Below are positions 1 to 7,167 of a stretch of DNA of 23,336 nt, in pieces. This DNA comes from Bacteroidota bacterium (GTDB lineage Bacteria > Bacteroidota > Bacteroidia > Chitinophagales > Chitinophagaceae). The stretch is from the NCBI GenBank assembly GCA_023426425.1, contig JAFAAT010000092.1, positions 1 to 23,336 on the forward strand, in the 5' to 3' direction. The notes under the pieces are model-generated. The model was not told the DNA's origin. It worked only from the letters and a program-made list of their open reading frames with translations, and searched no databases. The position numbers and the translations under genes are program-made. Positions within the stretch are counted from its first letter, which is position 1. The number at the start of each line of letters is the position of its first letter.

Positions 1-4
1 ATTC

Positions 5-49
5 GATCATAGACGGCTCTTAGACCGAGTATTTTCCGTCGTTATGATC
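5..49. other. Imperfect inverted repeat / hairpin at left edge
   Basis: GATCATAGACGG (5-16) pairs with CCGTCGTTATGATC (36-49), giving 12 base pairs with a 2-nt bulge. Inside the loop a further CTC (17-19) can pair with GAG. There is no T-run directly after it on either strand, so it is not a clear rho-independent terminator. It may be the structured end of an upstream transcript or a protein-binding site. No function can be assigned. Confidence 0.35.
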
Positions 50-96
50 TAAAAAATTATGTGTATTTTCAGAAAAACCTTAACTTCACATCTGTA

Positions 97-111
97 TTTA
101 CCTCAGGTAAA
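97..111. promoter_or_regulatory. Operator-like palindrome upstream of the first gene
   Basis: TTTACCT-C-AGGTAAA has two 7-nt arms around one central base and sits 40 nt upstream of the start codon at 151. Position and symmetry fit a dimeric repressor or activator site. No regulator gene is adjacent, so this rests only on the palindrome. Confidence 0.25.
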
Positions 112-150
112 CACACGCTCTTTTATCCAAACTGCTAAAAACTAAATTCT

Positions 151-1125
151 ATGGCTATTGTAGTTTCCGGCCCGAAGCTCAAAGGCAAGGCCGGTGGATT
201 TTCTTATTATCAGGATGCAAACGGAAACACCCGCGCTCGCCAGCGCAGGTCCACTCCTAACAACCTCCAAAAAGCGGGCAACGCACTCGGACTTGCACTG
301 TCCATCGAGTTTGCCAACATCTCCCGCACAGCTAAGCTGATCAAGCAAACGATGCCGGGGCACTTACCCTACTACTCCGACGCCGATTACTTCGGCCGAC
401 TGGTCGCACTACTCAGGTACGCTGCCGACATGCACTCCGACGTTGAAAGAGGTGCACGCAACTGCTTCGATGGAAACCCTTTCTACCTCAGAGGCTTCGA
501 GTTCAACAAAAACTACCACCTCTCCGACCTGCTGCAGAACCTGGAAGTTTCCACTAAGCTCGACACCAAAACCGGCACGGTATCTCTTCATATCGATTCA
601 TTTTCCCCACGCTCTGAGCTCCACTTTCCCACCAAAGCCAAATATTTCCAGATCGTGATCAATGGCTCCTCAGTCAATGATGAGGATCGCAACTTCGCAA
701 TGGAGGTAAGCGATCTGATTCCCATCACCCACAAACCCACCGGCCCAATCGATCTGTCCGTCGACATCCCACACATGCCTGGCGATTTACTGCTTGGCTC
801 CGTCGGAATTCTATTCTATGAGGAGGTCTACGGCATCCCCCAGATGATGCGCGGTCGTGGCTGCATGCAGATCTTCGATCTCGGCTTCAATCAGCCTAAG
901 CACAACAAATCCCGTCCCTCAGGCTCCCCGGCACCAGCCAGGAAGAGCTACAAGGAACACATGGACCATCTTGACACTACGCTTAAGCTTAAATTTAAAC
1001 TACCCACCATAGCCACCGGCACAAAGAACAAACAACCCGCCGGTGATTTTGATGGTAAGTTGCAGACCCTGCGACGAAAACTGTTCTTCCACCGCATCCG
1101 GCAACTTCAGAAGGGTAGGGCATAG
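151..1125 (+). CDS. Conserved Bacteroidota protein of unknown function
   Basis: 324 residues, no signal peptide or membrane segment, rich in Lys/Arg (many of them in the last 80 residues). The N-terminus (GPKLKGKAGGFSYYQDANG, residues 7-25) followed by an Arg-rich stretch, then a helical part with 'SIEFANISRTAKLI', then 'LRGFEFN' near residue 113, matches from memory a large family of uncharacterised Bacteroidota proteins. These start with a 'KG-x-hGG-x-xFY' motif and carry a predicted beta-rich middle. The middle here (residues about 125-250) alternates beta-like segments such as 'KYFQIVING' and 'GSVGILFYEEVYG', as in that family. The usual family members are nearer 280 residues; this one has a longer basic tail. 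The ATG at 151 is the only good start. It stands alone: no co-directional neighbour, with repeats downstream. Function unknown. Confidence 0.85.
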   Translation: MAIVVSGPKLKGKAGGFSYYQDANGNTRARQRRSTPNNLQKAGNALGLALSIEFANISRTAKLIKQTMPGHLPYYSDADYFGRLVALLRYAADMHSDVERGARNCFDGNPFYLRGFEFNKNYHLSDLLQNLEVSTKLDTKTGTVSLHIDSFSPRSELHFPTKAKYFQIVINGSSVNDEDRNFAMEVSDLIPITHKPTGPIDLSVDIPHMPGDLLLGSVGILFYEEVYGIPQMMRGRGCMQIFDLGFNQPKHNKSRPSGSPAPARKSYKEHMDHLDTTLKLKFKLPTIATGTKNKQPAGDFDGKLQTLRRKLFFHRIRQLQKGRA

Positions 1126-1139
1126 TCAGTTCATGACCT

Positions 1140-1428
1140 CACGCTTCAAAAAAACAAAGACACGAAAACACAAAAAAACATCCTCTCCCTCTGTGGAACT
1201 CTGCGTCTCCTCATCCCGATAGCTATCGGGACTGTGAAACTTCTATCTCTCACGTTTCAAAAAAACAAGGACACAAAAACACAAAAAAACATCCTCCCCC
1301 CTCTGTGGAACTCTGCGCCTCCTCTGCGTCTCCTCATCCCGATAACTATCGGGACTGTGTAACTTATCTTTCCTACGTCAAAAAGACGAAGTCACGAAAC
1401 CACAAAAAAACCTCCTCCCCCATGCTGT
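1140..1428. repeat. Degenerate tandem repeats, about 2.5 units of 111-123 bp
   Basis: Unit 1 (1140-1250) and unit 2 (1251-1373) share the same order: a 'cacg(c/t)ttcaaaaaaacaa' head, an A-rich CACAAAAAAACATCCTC block, a CTCTGTGGAACTCTGCG block, then a palindrome and 'ACTGTG-AACTT'. Unit 2 has an extra 12-nt duplication inside the CTCTGCG block. Unit 3 (1374-1428) keeps only the head and the A-rich block. The palindrome is perfect in unit 1 (TCCCGATAGCTATCGGGA, 1214-1231) and has an AC centre in unit 2 (1337-1354). Similar CTCTGTG-type intergenic repeats are, from memory, widespread in Bacteroidota genomes. No credible gene overlaps; the open frames through it are repeat translation. Confidence 0.85.
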
Positions 1429-1430
1429 GC

Positions 1431-2042
1431 TCAATTCAGGGTTACAGCGGTAGATTTTGTATCTCGTGCGTTGAGCCAGGACCGGAACTGCCGGATCATC
1501 TGCCGGTGGTGGGTAGGGGCAGTGAACAGTCTAAACCTGTTTCTTGAAGTGGTAAAATGACTGTTTACAAGAACGCGCTTGTCGTCGCAAATGAAGATCA
1601 GCACTTCCCTTTCTTCTCCCACAGCACTGATGTTCTTGCTGATGATCTGGAAGACCTCTGGTGCTTCGGGATGTCGAAAGGTGAGCAGTCGCTGATCCTG
1701 GAGGAATTCTTCCAGTAGTTTCATATTCTCAGCGAGGAAAAAAGGAGTTTTTACTTCGCTGAAGCGGATCAGGTCGACATAGCGCCTCACCGCAACAGCC
1801 ATAGGCACAGCTAAGAGCACAAATGTGAGAACGATTACTGAGCTTCCCGATTTAAGGTCTTTGACGATAAGGAAGACCCAAATGAGCCTGACAAAAAATG
1901 CAACCAGCAGTGTAGAATACAAAAGGGGCATCAGGGTCATCCTCCGGAAAGGGTACCGTCGGTGCTTCTTTATAAAGGACAGGTCGCGGAGCAGGCGGCT
2001 ATCCCAGTCTTGCTGTCCGTGCTGCTGTGGAAGGGCTTTCAA
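1431..2042 (-). CDS. Two-helix membrane protein of unknown function
   Basis: 203 residues. A basic N-terminal stretch (about residues 1-37) is followed by two hydrophobic helices at about 39-60 and 69-86, joined by a short loop. A soluble C-terminal domain of about 115 residues follows, with beta-strand-like 'REVLIFICDDKRVLVN' near 145-160. Arg/Lys flanking both helices suggests that both termini are cytoplasmic. The longest frame opens with TTG at 2042. An internal ATG at residue 35 would remove the basic stretch but keep both helices, so the start is uncertain. It lies 43 nt behind the HdrB-like gene on the same strand and is probably the last gene of that operon. I do not recognise the family. 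Confidence 0.7.
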   Translation of the reverse strand: MKALPQQHGQQDWDSRLLRDLSFIKKHRRYPFRRMTLMPLLYSTLLVAFFVRLIWVFLIVKDLKSGSSVIVLTFVLLAVPMAVAVRRYVDLIRFSEVKTPFFLAENMKLLEEFLQDQRLLTFRHPEAPEVFQIISKNISAVGEEREVLIFICDDKRVLVNSHFTTSRNRFRLFTAPTHHRQMIRQFRSWLNARDTKSTAVTLN

Positions 2043-2085
2043 TGGTTATTGAGTGGTTCTGTTTTTGTGTTAGCAAACTGTATTC

Positions 2086-2865
2086 TCAGGCCATAGACTG
2101 CGCAATGAGTTCTGCAATATCCATCACCTTCACCTCGTCTTCTTTTTCTTTGTTTTTCACCCCGTCGGTGAGCATCGTAGTGCAGAAAGGACAGTTGGCA
2201 GCAATGATGGTTGCTCCCGTGTTGATGGCTTCTTCTGCGCGTTCGAAGTTGATGCGGGTGTTGCCGGGTTCCTCTTCCTTAAACATCTGCGCACCGCCCG
2301 CTCCGCAACAAAGGCCATTGCTACGGCAGCGCTTCATCTCGATGAGCTCTGCATCCAGCACCTGCAGTACCTCCCTGGGGGCTTCATAAATACCATTGCC
2401 TCTGCCCAGGTAGCAACTGTCGTGATAGGTAATTTTCCTGCCCTTGAAGCTGCCTTCTTCTTTCATTCGCACCTTGCCCTCATTAATGAGCTGCTGAAGG
2501 AAGGTAGTATGATGGATCACCTCATACTCACCACCAAGCGCAGGGTATTCGTTTTTGAGAATATTGAAGCAGTGGGGGCAGGCTGTGACAATCTTTTTGA
2601 TGCCATAGCCATTCAGCACCTGGATATTGTTATAGGCCATCATCTGGAAGAGGAACTCATTACCAGAACGCCTTGCAGGGTCGCCTGTACAGGATTCTTC
2701 CTTGCCGAGAATGGCGAACTTCACGCCAACCTTGTCGAGTATCTGAGCGAAAGCCTTAGTAATACGCTGTGCGCGCTGATCAAAACTGCCTGCACAACCT
2801 ACCCAAAATAATACTTCCGGCGTTTCGCCATTTGCGGCATATTCTGCCATGGACTTTATCTGCAT
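2086..2865 (-). CDS. CCG-domain (Fe-S)-binding protein, HdrB/GlpC-like
   Basis: 259 residues with two cysteine-rich CCG domains as in heterodisulfide reductase subunit B, LutA and the C-terminal half of GlpC. Domain 1 shows C24, C59 and the C96-P-H-C99 pair. Domain 2 shows C151, C186-C187-G and the C225-P-F-C228 pair. In known members these cysteines bind a noncubane or 4Fe-4S cluster that handles electrons or disulfides. No membrane segment, so it should sit on the cytoplasmic face attached to its partner. It starts 19 nt after the stop of the membrane 4Fe-4S/cytochrome b gene, and the two are almost certainly co-transcribed and form one complex. The natural electron donor and substrate cannot be read from the sequence; no flavin dehydrogenase gene (lactate, glycolate or glycerol-3-phosphate) is adjacent. 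Confidence 0.88.
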   Translation of the reverse strand: MQIKSMAEYAANGETPEVLFWVGCAGSFDQRAQRITKAFAQILDKVGVKFAILGKEESCTGDPARRSGNEFLFQMMAYNNIQVLNGYGIKKIVTACPHCFNILKNEYPALGGEYEVIHHTTFLQQLINEGKVRMKEEGSFKGRKITYHDSCYLGRGNGIYEAPREVLQVLDAELIEMKRCRSNGLCCGAGGAQMFKEEEPGNTRINFERAEEAINTGATIIAANCPFCTTMLTDGVKNKEKEDEVKVMDIAELIAQSMA

Positions 2866-2884
2866 AACTTATTGATCTAATTGA

Positions 2885-4222
2885 TTAGGATTGAGCGGAG
2901 AGTTCTTCTGCCCATTTGTCTCTGTCGTCCGGGCTAAACTTCCACGGAGCCATGTTGTTTTCAATATTGCCGCTCATAAGGTTCCACTCCTGGGGCGCAT
3001 TGCTTTCTTCCATGATCAGGTAGCGGCGAAGCTGATCGATGATGTTCAGTGGCTCAATGCCTACGGGACAGGCCTCTACACAAGCCTGGCAGGTGGTGCA
3101 GGCGCGAAGCTCTTCGACAGTGATGTAGTCATGCACCAGCGATTTGCCATCGTCTTCAAAGGAGCCGTTCTTATCAATGTTTCTGCCCACTTCCTCGGTT
3201 CTGTCACGAGTGTCCATCATGATCTTACGAGGAGAGAGTTTCTTACCTGTGATGTTGGCCGGGCACACAGCAGTACAACGTCCGCACTCGGTGCAGGAAT
3301 ATGCATCAAGCAGGTTCTTCCAGCTAAGATCCATTACATCCTTTGCTCCAAACCTTTGTTGCGCAGGTTGTTCACCCGTTGGAGTTGGAGCCAGTTCAGG
3401 TTGCATCATATACAGCACCTCATTCTGGATCTCCTTCATGTTCTTCATTTCGCCCTGGGGCTTAGTGCGCATGTAATAGGTGTTGGGAAATGCCAGTATC
3501 ACATGCAGATGCTTGGAGTAGGGCAGGTAGTTCAGGAACACAAAGATTCCTGCGATGTGCAGCCACCAGGCACCTCTTTCTATCCCGACCAGTGTAGATG
3601 CATCCATATTGGCGAACAGGGGAGTAATGATGCCTGATACCCAGAAGTCAGCGGTTTGTACTTCTCCATAGTGTCCATAGCCCTTAATTTGAAGTGCCTT
3701 GTCGGATGCGTTCATGATCAGGAAGAGTGTCATTAGCACAATCTCGAAAATGAGGATATAGTTTGCATCATCTCTGGGCCAGCCATTGAGTTCTTTCATA
3801 TTAAGCCTTCTGACTTTGGCGATGTTCCTTCTCAGAAGGAAGATGATGCAGGAGGCAAGCACCAGGAAGGCGAGTATTTCAAAGAAATTGATGACGAAAG
3901 TGTAGAAGTCTCCCAGGTGAGGTGCAAACAGTCGGTGCGTACCAAAGATTCCGTCCAGTATGATCTCGAGGATTTCGATGTTGATAATAATGAACCCCGC
4001 ATACACAAAGAAGTGGAGGATGGCCGGGAATGGGCGTTTGAACATTTTCTTTTGCCCGAAAGCGATGAGCAGCACATTTCTCCATCGCTGGCCGGGGTTG
4101 TCGGAAAGGTCTTCGTCGCGCCCCAGTAGGATATACCTTCTGATCTTTGCGGCATTCTTTGCGAAGATGTAAATAGCGACGGCCGTGAGTAAGATGAAAA
4201 GTACCTGTTGTACAACCTCCAT
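2885..4222 (-). CDS. Membrane 4Fe-4S dicluster / cytochrome b-like protein (HdrC/NarI-type)
   Basis: 445 residues. The N-terminal half (1-250) has about five hydrophobic helices (around 3-20, 68-90, 105-130, 154-172, 217-235), with histidines at H70, H222, H238 and H240 that could ligate haem b, as in NarI/HdrE-type quinone-reactive subunits. The C-terminal part carries two classical 4Fe-4S motifs: C310-x2-C313-x2-C316-x3-C320-P and C375-x2-C378-x2-C381-x3-C385-P. The fusion of a quinone-reactive membrane domain to a ferredoxin-like HdrC domain, followed by an HdrB-like gene, is a common pair in Bacteroidota. It is expected to move electrons between the menaquinone pool and a soluble partner. 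The ATG at 4222 gives a natural N-terminus just before helix 1. It heads the minus-strand operon. Confidence 0.9.
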   Translation of the reverse strand: MEVVQQVLFILLTAVAIYIFAKNAAKIRRYILLGRDEDLSDNPGQRWRNVLLIAFGQKKMFKRPFPAILHFFVYAGFIIINIEILEIILDGIFGTHRLFAPHLGDFYTFVINFFEILAFLVLASCIIFLLRRNIAKVRRLNMKELNGWPRDDANYILIFEIVLMTLFLIMNASDKALQIKGYGHYGEVQTADFWVSGIITPLFANMDASTLVGIERGAWWLHIAGIFVFLNYLPYSKHLHVILAFPNTYYMRTKPQGEMKNMKEIQNEVLYMMQPELAPTPTGEQPAQQRFGAKDVMDLSWKNLLDAYSCTECGRCTAVCPANITGKKLSPRKIMMDTRDRTEEVGRNIDKNGSFEDDGKSLVHDYITVEELRACTTCQACVEACPVGIEPLNIIDQLRRYLIMEESNAPQEWNLMSGNIENNMAPWKFSPDDRDKWAEELSAQS

Positions 4223-4401
4223 GAACTGATGCTTGTTTCGGGGTGTAAAATAGGAGGTTTTGGGGGAAAAAGGAAGATTGTCGTTCGTAACTGTACTTGC
4301 TCAGTCGCATAAGCGAAGCTGCTCTAGCAGATCGAGTGACATGGAGGGAGTGTGGAAATATTAGTGACTGGTAACTCAGAAGAGGAATGCCGAGTAGACA
4401 T

Positions 4402-4508
4402 AAAAAAACTGACAGGTTACTCACATCGCACCGCTACAACCGCCTACCCTTGCTACATTCCTGTCCTGGGGGAGTTCAGCAGGAGCTGGTCGTGCAAGAC
4501 CTGCCAGG
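4402..4508 (-). ncRNA. ffs: Signal recognition particle RNA (small bacterial type, 4.5S-like)
   Basis: This RNA lies in a gap without genes. On the minus strand the apical domain reads CCC-CAGG-ACA-GGAA-TGT-AGCAA-GGG. It aligns with the conserved SRP domain IV (CAGG-U-CCGGAAGG-A-AGCAG in E. coli): the GGAA tetraloop, the symmetric loop (CAGG opposite AGCA) and closing stems are all kept. The RNA ends pair: CTGGCAGGT at the 5' end (plus 4499-4507) with ACCTGTCAG at the 3' end (plus 4409-4417), with one G-U pair, followed by seven T (4402-4408) as terminator. A TATCTTTG promoter element lies just upstream. Expected role: RNA scaffold of SRP, bound by Ffh, for co-translational targeting of membrane proteins. 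The exact 5' end (near 4508) is inferred from the promoter. Confidence 0.92.
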
Positions 4509-4512
4509 GCGG

Positions 4513-4542
4513 CAAAGATAGGAAAGCTTTTTGATTTTCAAA
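4513..4542 (-). promoter_or_regulatory. Promoter of the SRP RNA gene
   Basis: On the minus strand TTTG (plus 4539-4542) and TATCTTTG (plus 4513-4520) are 18 nt apart, matching the Bacteroidota sigma-ABfr pattern of TTTG at -33 and TAnnTTTG at -7. The implied start point is just at the base of the RNA's terminal stem. Confidence 0.75.
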
Positions 4543-4720
4543 GCATGAATCAAAACCAATGGCCGCTTTTTGGAACCAGCAGTGAAGCTATGTCATACGT
4601 CTTGTTGCATCGCAAACGGATGAACAGGCAACATAACGCTCAGCTACATTCAATAACTCGGTTGCCTGAGGAGATAAAAATTAGCATTTTCTATCCTGTC
4701 AGTTTTTCATATTAATACTA

Positions 4721-4728
4721 TACCTTTG
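4721..4728 (+). promoter_or_regulatory. Promoter -7 element of fusA
   Basis: TACCTTTG matches TAnnTTTG exactly and is followed by CACCC, with a leader of about 35 nt before the fusA ATG. No good TTTG is seen 18-21 nt upstream, so the -33 element is weak or replaced by the T-rich stretch. The same TACCTTTGCA string precedes infA. Confidence 0.65.
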
Positions 4729-4767
4729 CACCCTATTTTCAGAAAAAGCAATTAATAATTCATAAAA

Positions 4768-6909
4768 ATGGCAGACTTACGCTTACAGCGCAACTTTGGT
4801 ATTGCAGCGCACATCGATGCCGGTAAAACCACTACTACAGAACGTATTCTTTATTACACGGGTGTCAATCACAAAATTGGTGAGGTGCATGAAGGTGCAG
4901 CCACAATGGACTGGATGGCGCAGGAACAAGAGCGTGGTATCACCATCACTTCTGCTGCAACAACCTGCTTCTGGAACTTCCCTACTTCTCAGGGACAACC
5001 ATTGCCAGGTGCAAAAAAATACAAATTCAACATCATCGATACTCCAGGTCACGTTGACTTTACCGTTGAGGTAGAACGTTCTCTTCGTGTACTGGATGGA
5101 CTCGTCGCTCTATTCTCTGCTGTAGATGGCGTCGAACCACAGTCTGAGACTGTATGGCGCCAGGCTAACCGCTATAAAGTACCACGTCTCGGCTTCGTAA
5201 ACAAGATGGACCGCATTGGTGCAGACTTCCTTGCGGTCGTTAAACAGGTGCGCGAAATGCTTGGTGCCAAATCTGTACCGCTCCAGCTTCCCATTGGCGC
5301 TGAAGATAACTTCAAAGGTGTGGTGGATCTGGTAACAATGAAGGCAATTGTATGGGATGATGCCACTCAGGGTATGACTTATACCGAGTCTGAAGTTCCT
5401 GCAGATATGAAGGAAGAAGCTGAATACTGGAGAGCTCAACTCGTGGAGGCTGTAGCTGAATATGATGACCAGTTGATGGAGAAGTTCTTCGACGATCCTA
5501 ACAGCATCTCTGAAGAAGAAATTCATGTGGCTATCCGTAAAGCAACTATTGACCTGAGCATCATCCCAATGCTTTGTGGATCTTCCTATAAGAATAAAGG
5601 GGTACAGAAGATGTTGGATTGTGTGATCCGCTACCTGCCTTCTCCTGTAGATATCGAAGCGATTAAGGGAACCAACCCTGATTCAGGTGAAGAAATGCTG
5701 CGTAAGCCGGATCCTAAGGAGCCATTTGCTGCTTTGGCCTTCAAGATCATGACCGATCCTTTCGTGGGTCGTCTGGCGTTCTTCCGTGCCTATTCCGGCC
5801 GCCTGGATTCTGGTTCTTACGTACTGAATGTACGCACCGGAAAGAATGAGCGTATCTCTCGTATCATGCAAATGCACGCTAACAAGCAAAACCCGATCGA
5901 TTATATCGAAGCTGGTGATATTGGTGCGGCAGTTGGATTCAAGGACATTAAGACAGGGGATACTCTGTGTGATGAAAAGAACCCAATTGTACTGGAGAAC
6001 ATGTTCATCCCTGAGCCTGTAATCGCAATCGCTGTTGAGCCTAAGACTCAGGCGGACGTAGATAAGATGGGTATGGCAATCGCCAAACTTGTTGAAGAAG
6101 ATCCTACACTGCGTGTAAATACTGACGAGGATACAGGGCAAACCATCCTGCGTGGTATGGGTGAGCTTCACCTTGAAATCATCGTTGACCGTATGCGTCG
6201 TGAGTTTAAGGTAGAAATCAACCAGGGTGCACCTCAGGTTGCCTACAAGGAAGCTTTCACTATGAAGATTGAACACCGCGAGGTATTCAAGAAACAATCT
6301 GGTGGTCGTGGTAAGTTCGCTGATATTCAGTTCGAAATCGGACCTGCTGATGAGGAGTTCCTCAAAGAAGGTAAGGGTAACTTCCAGTTTGTAAACGATA
6401 TCTTCGGTGGTTCTATCCCTCGTGAGTTTATCCCTGCTATTCAGAAAGGCTTCGAGGCTTCTATGGGTACTGGTCCTTTGGCTGGATTCCCTGTGGAGAG
6501 CATGCGTGTGCGCATCTTCGATGGTTCTTTCCACGCGGTGGATTCTGACTCAATGTCATTCGAGCTTTGTGCTAAGTCTGGATTCCGCGAAGCTGGTAAG
6601 AAGGCTAAACCCATCATTCTCGAACCAATCATGAAGGTGGAGGTTATTACTCCAGATCAATACATGGGTGATGTGACAGGTGACCTTAACCGCCGTCGTG
6701 CTATGCTGGAAGGTATGGACACGCGCGCTGGTGCACAGGTTATCAAAGCAAAGGTTCCACTGAGTGAAATGTTCGGTTATGTTACTCAGCTGCGTTCGCT
6801 TTCTTCTGGCCGTGCATCCTCCACTATGGAATTTAGTCACTACGCTCCTGCTCCCCGGAATATCGAAGAGGAAGTAGTAGCAAAAGCTAAGGGTAAAGTA
6901 AGCGCTTAA
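4768..6909 (+). CDS. fusA: Elongation factor G
   Basis: 713 residues, full length. This ribosomal translocase GTPase drives tRNA-mRNA movement and, with ribosome recycling factor, subunit splitting. The G domain shows A14-HIDAGKT-21 (P-loop), switch residues RGITI at 56-60, D91-TPGH-95 and N145-KMD-148. Domains II-V follow without gaps; the C-terminus ends in the usual 'AKAKGKVSA'-type tail. The sequence is canonical with no decay, so it is probably the housekeeping EF-G and not a divergent second copy. The gene stands alone: on its left the SRP RNA is divergent, and on its right a strong terminator follows within 30 nt. The usual str-operon partners rpsL, rpsG and tuf are not adjacent. Confidence 0.98.
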   Translation: MADLRLQRNFGIAAHIDAGKTTTTERILYYTGVNHKIGEVHEGAATMDWMAQEQERGITITSAATTCFWNFPTSQGQPLPGAKKYKFNIIDTPGHVDFTVEVERSLRVLDGLVALFSAVDGVEPQSETVWRQANRYKVPRLGFVNKMDRIGADFLAVVKQVREMLGAKSVPLQLPIGAEDNFKGVVDLVTMKAIVWDDATQGMTYTESEVPADMKEEAEYWRAQLVEAVAEYDDQLMEKFFDDPNSISEEEIHVAIRKATIDLSIIPMLCGSSYKNKGVQKMLDCVIRYLPSPVDIEAIKGTNPDSGEEMLRKPDPKEPFAALAFKIMTDPFVGRLAFFRAYSGRLDSGSYVLNVRTGKNERISRIMQMHANKQNPIDYIEAGDIGAAVGFKDIKTGDTLCDEKNPIVLENMFIPEPVIAIAVEPKTQADVDKMGMAIAKLVEEDPTLRVNTDEDTGQTILRGMGELHLEIIVDRMRREFKVEINQGAPQVAYKEAFTMKIEHREVFKKQSGGRGKFADIQFEIGPADEEFLKEGKGNFQFVNDIFGGSIPREFIPAIQKGFEASMGTGPLAGFPVESMRVRIFDGSFHAVDSDSMSFELCAKSGFREAGKKAKPIILEPIMKVEVITPDQYMGDVTGDLNRRRAMLEGMDTRAGAQVIKAKVPLSEMFGYVTQLRSLSSGRASSTMEFSHYAPAPRNIEEEVVAKAKGKVSA

Positions 6910-6935
6910 TCATAGCTCAGCTAATCAATAGAAAT

Positions 6936-6970
6936 CGTCCTGCAGTACTGCGGGACGTTTTTATTTTTAT
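6936..6970 (+). terminator. Rho-independent terminator of fusA
   Basis: CGTCCTGCAG (6936-6945) pairs with CTGCGGGACG (6948-6957) through ten pairs, one of them G-U, with an effective GTAC loop; TTTTTATTTTT follows. It begins 26 nt after the fusA stop codon. Confidence 0.9.
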
Positions 6971-6993
6971 ATGCGTGGGTGTAGATAAAGTAG

Positions 6994-7167
6994 TTAGCTG
7001 GTGACATTCTTTTTCGACCTGATTGCAACAATAATCAACGAAATAGCTGTTAGTACGGGGACTAATAGCACAGGTCCAACGTCTTCCTGAATTAGTCCTT
7101 TTACGGCTGCTAGCGTGAAAATAACCGCTAGCACTATACACACCCAGGCAAACAATCCCTTAACCAT
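6994..7167 (-). CDS. Small two-helix membrane protein, 57 residues
   Basis: This short frame starts with ATG at 7167 (MVKGLFAWVC...) and stops at TAA 6994-6996. It encodes two clean hydrophobic helices, FAWVCIVLAVIFTLAAV (residues 6-22) and 'PVLLVPVLTAISLIIVAI' (32-49). A short polar turn with Q27, E28 and D29 separates them, and a basic tail 'RSKKNVTS' follows. The hydrophobic pattern and positive tail argue that the frame is real; overlapping frames on the same strand look random. A weak purine stretch (AGCGGA) precedes the ATG. It is convergent with fusA and shares the intergenic region behind the fusA terminator. Family unknown; tiny two-helix proteins of this type are common and seldom annotated. 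Confidence 0.6.
   Translation of the reverse strand: MVKGLFAWVCIVLAVIFTLAAVKGLIQEDVGPVLLVPVLTAISLIIVAIRSKKNVTS

Noticed and set aside
1214..1231. Palindrome TCCCGATAGCTATCGGGA as terminator of the first gene
   Set aside because: No T-run follows and it recurs in the second repeat unit, so it belongs to the repeat family.
1140..1428. CRISPR array
   Set aside because: Units are directly joined, over 110 bp and differ by indels; there are no spacers and no cas genes.
1305..1547. 80-codon frame across the repeats
   Set aside because: It is translation of the repeat block plus antisense of the membrane protein gene.
3879..4424. 181-codon minus-strand frame overlapping the start of the Fe-S membrane protein and the SRP RNA
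   Set aside because: It lies out of frame with the clear membrane protein and shows no domain.
4352..4534. 60-codon plus-strand frame in the gap before fusA
   Set aside because: It runs antisense through the SRP RNA, starts with GTG and has no protein-like pattern.
4545..4715. 56-codon plus-strand frame (MNQNQWPLFG...) between ffs and fusA
   Set aside because: Its end overlaps the region just before the fusA -7 element, its composition shows no domain or helix pattern, and no initiation signal is seen. Could be revisited if conserved.
5683..6534. 283-codon minus-strand frame inside fusA
   Set aside because: Shadow of the conserved EF-G gene; composition is that of antisense codons.
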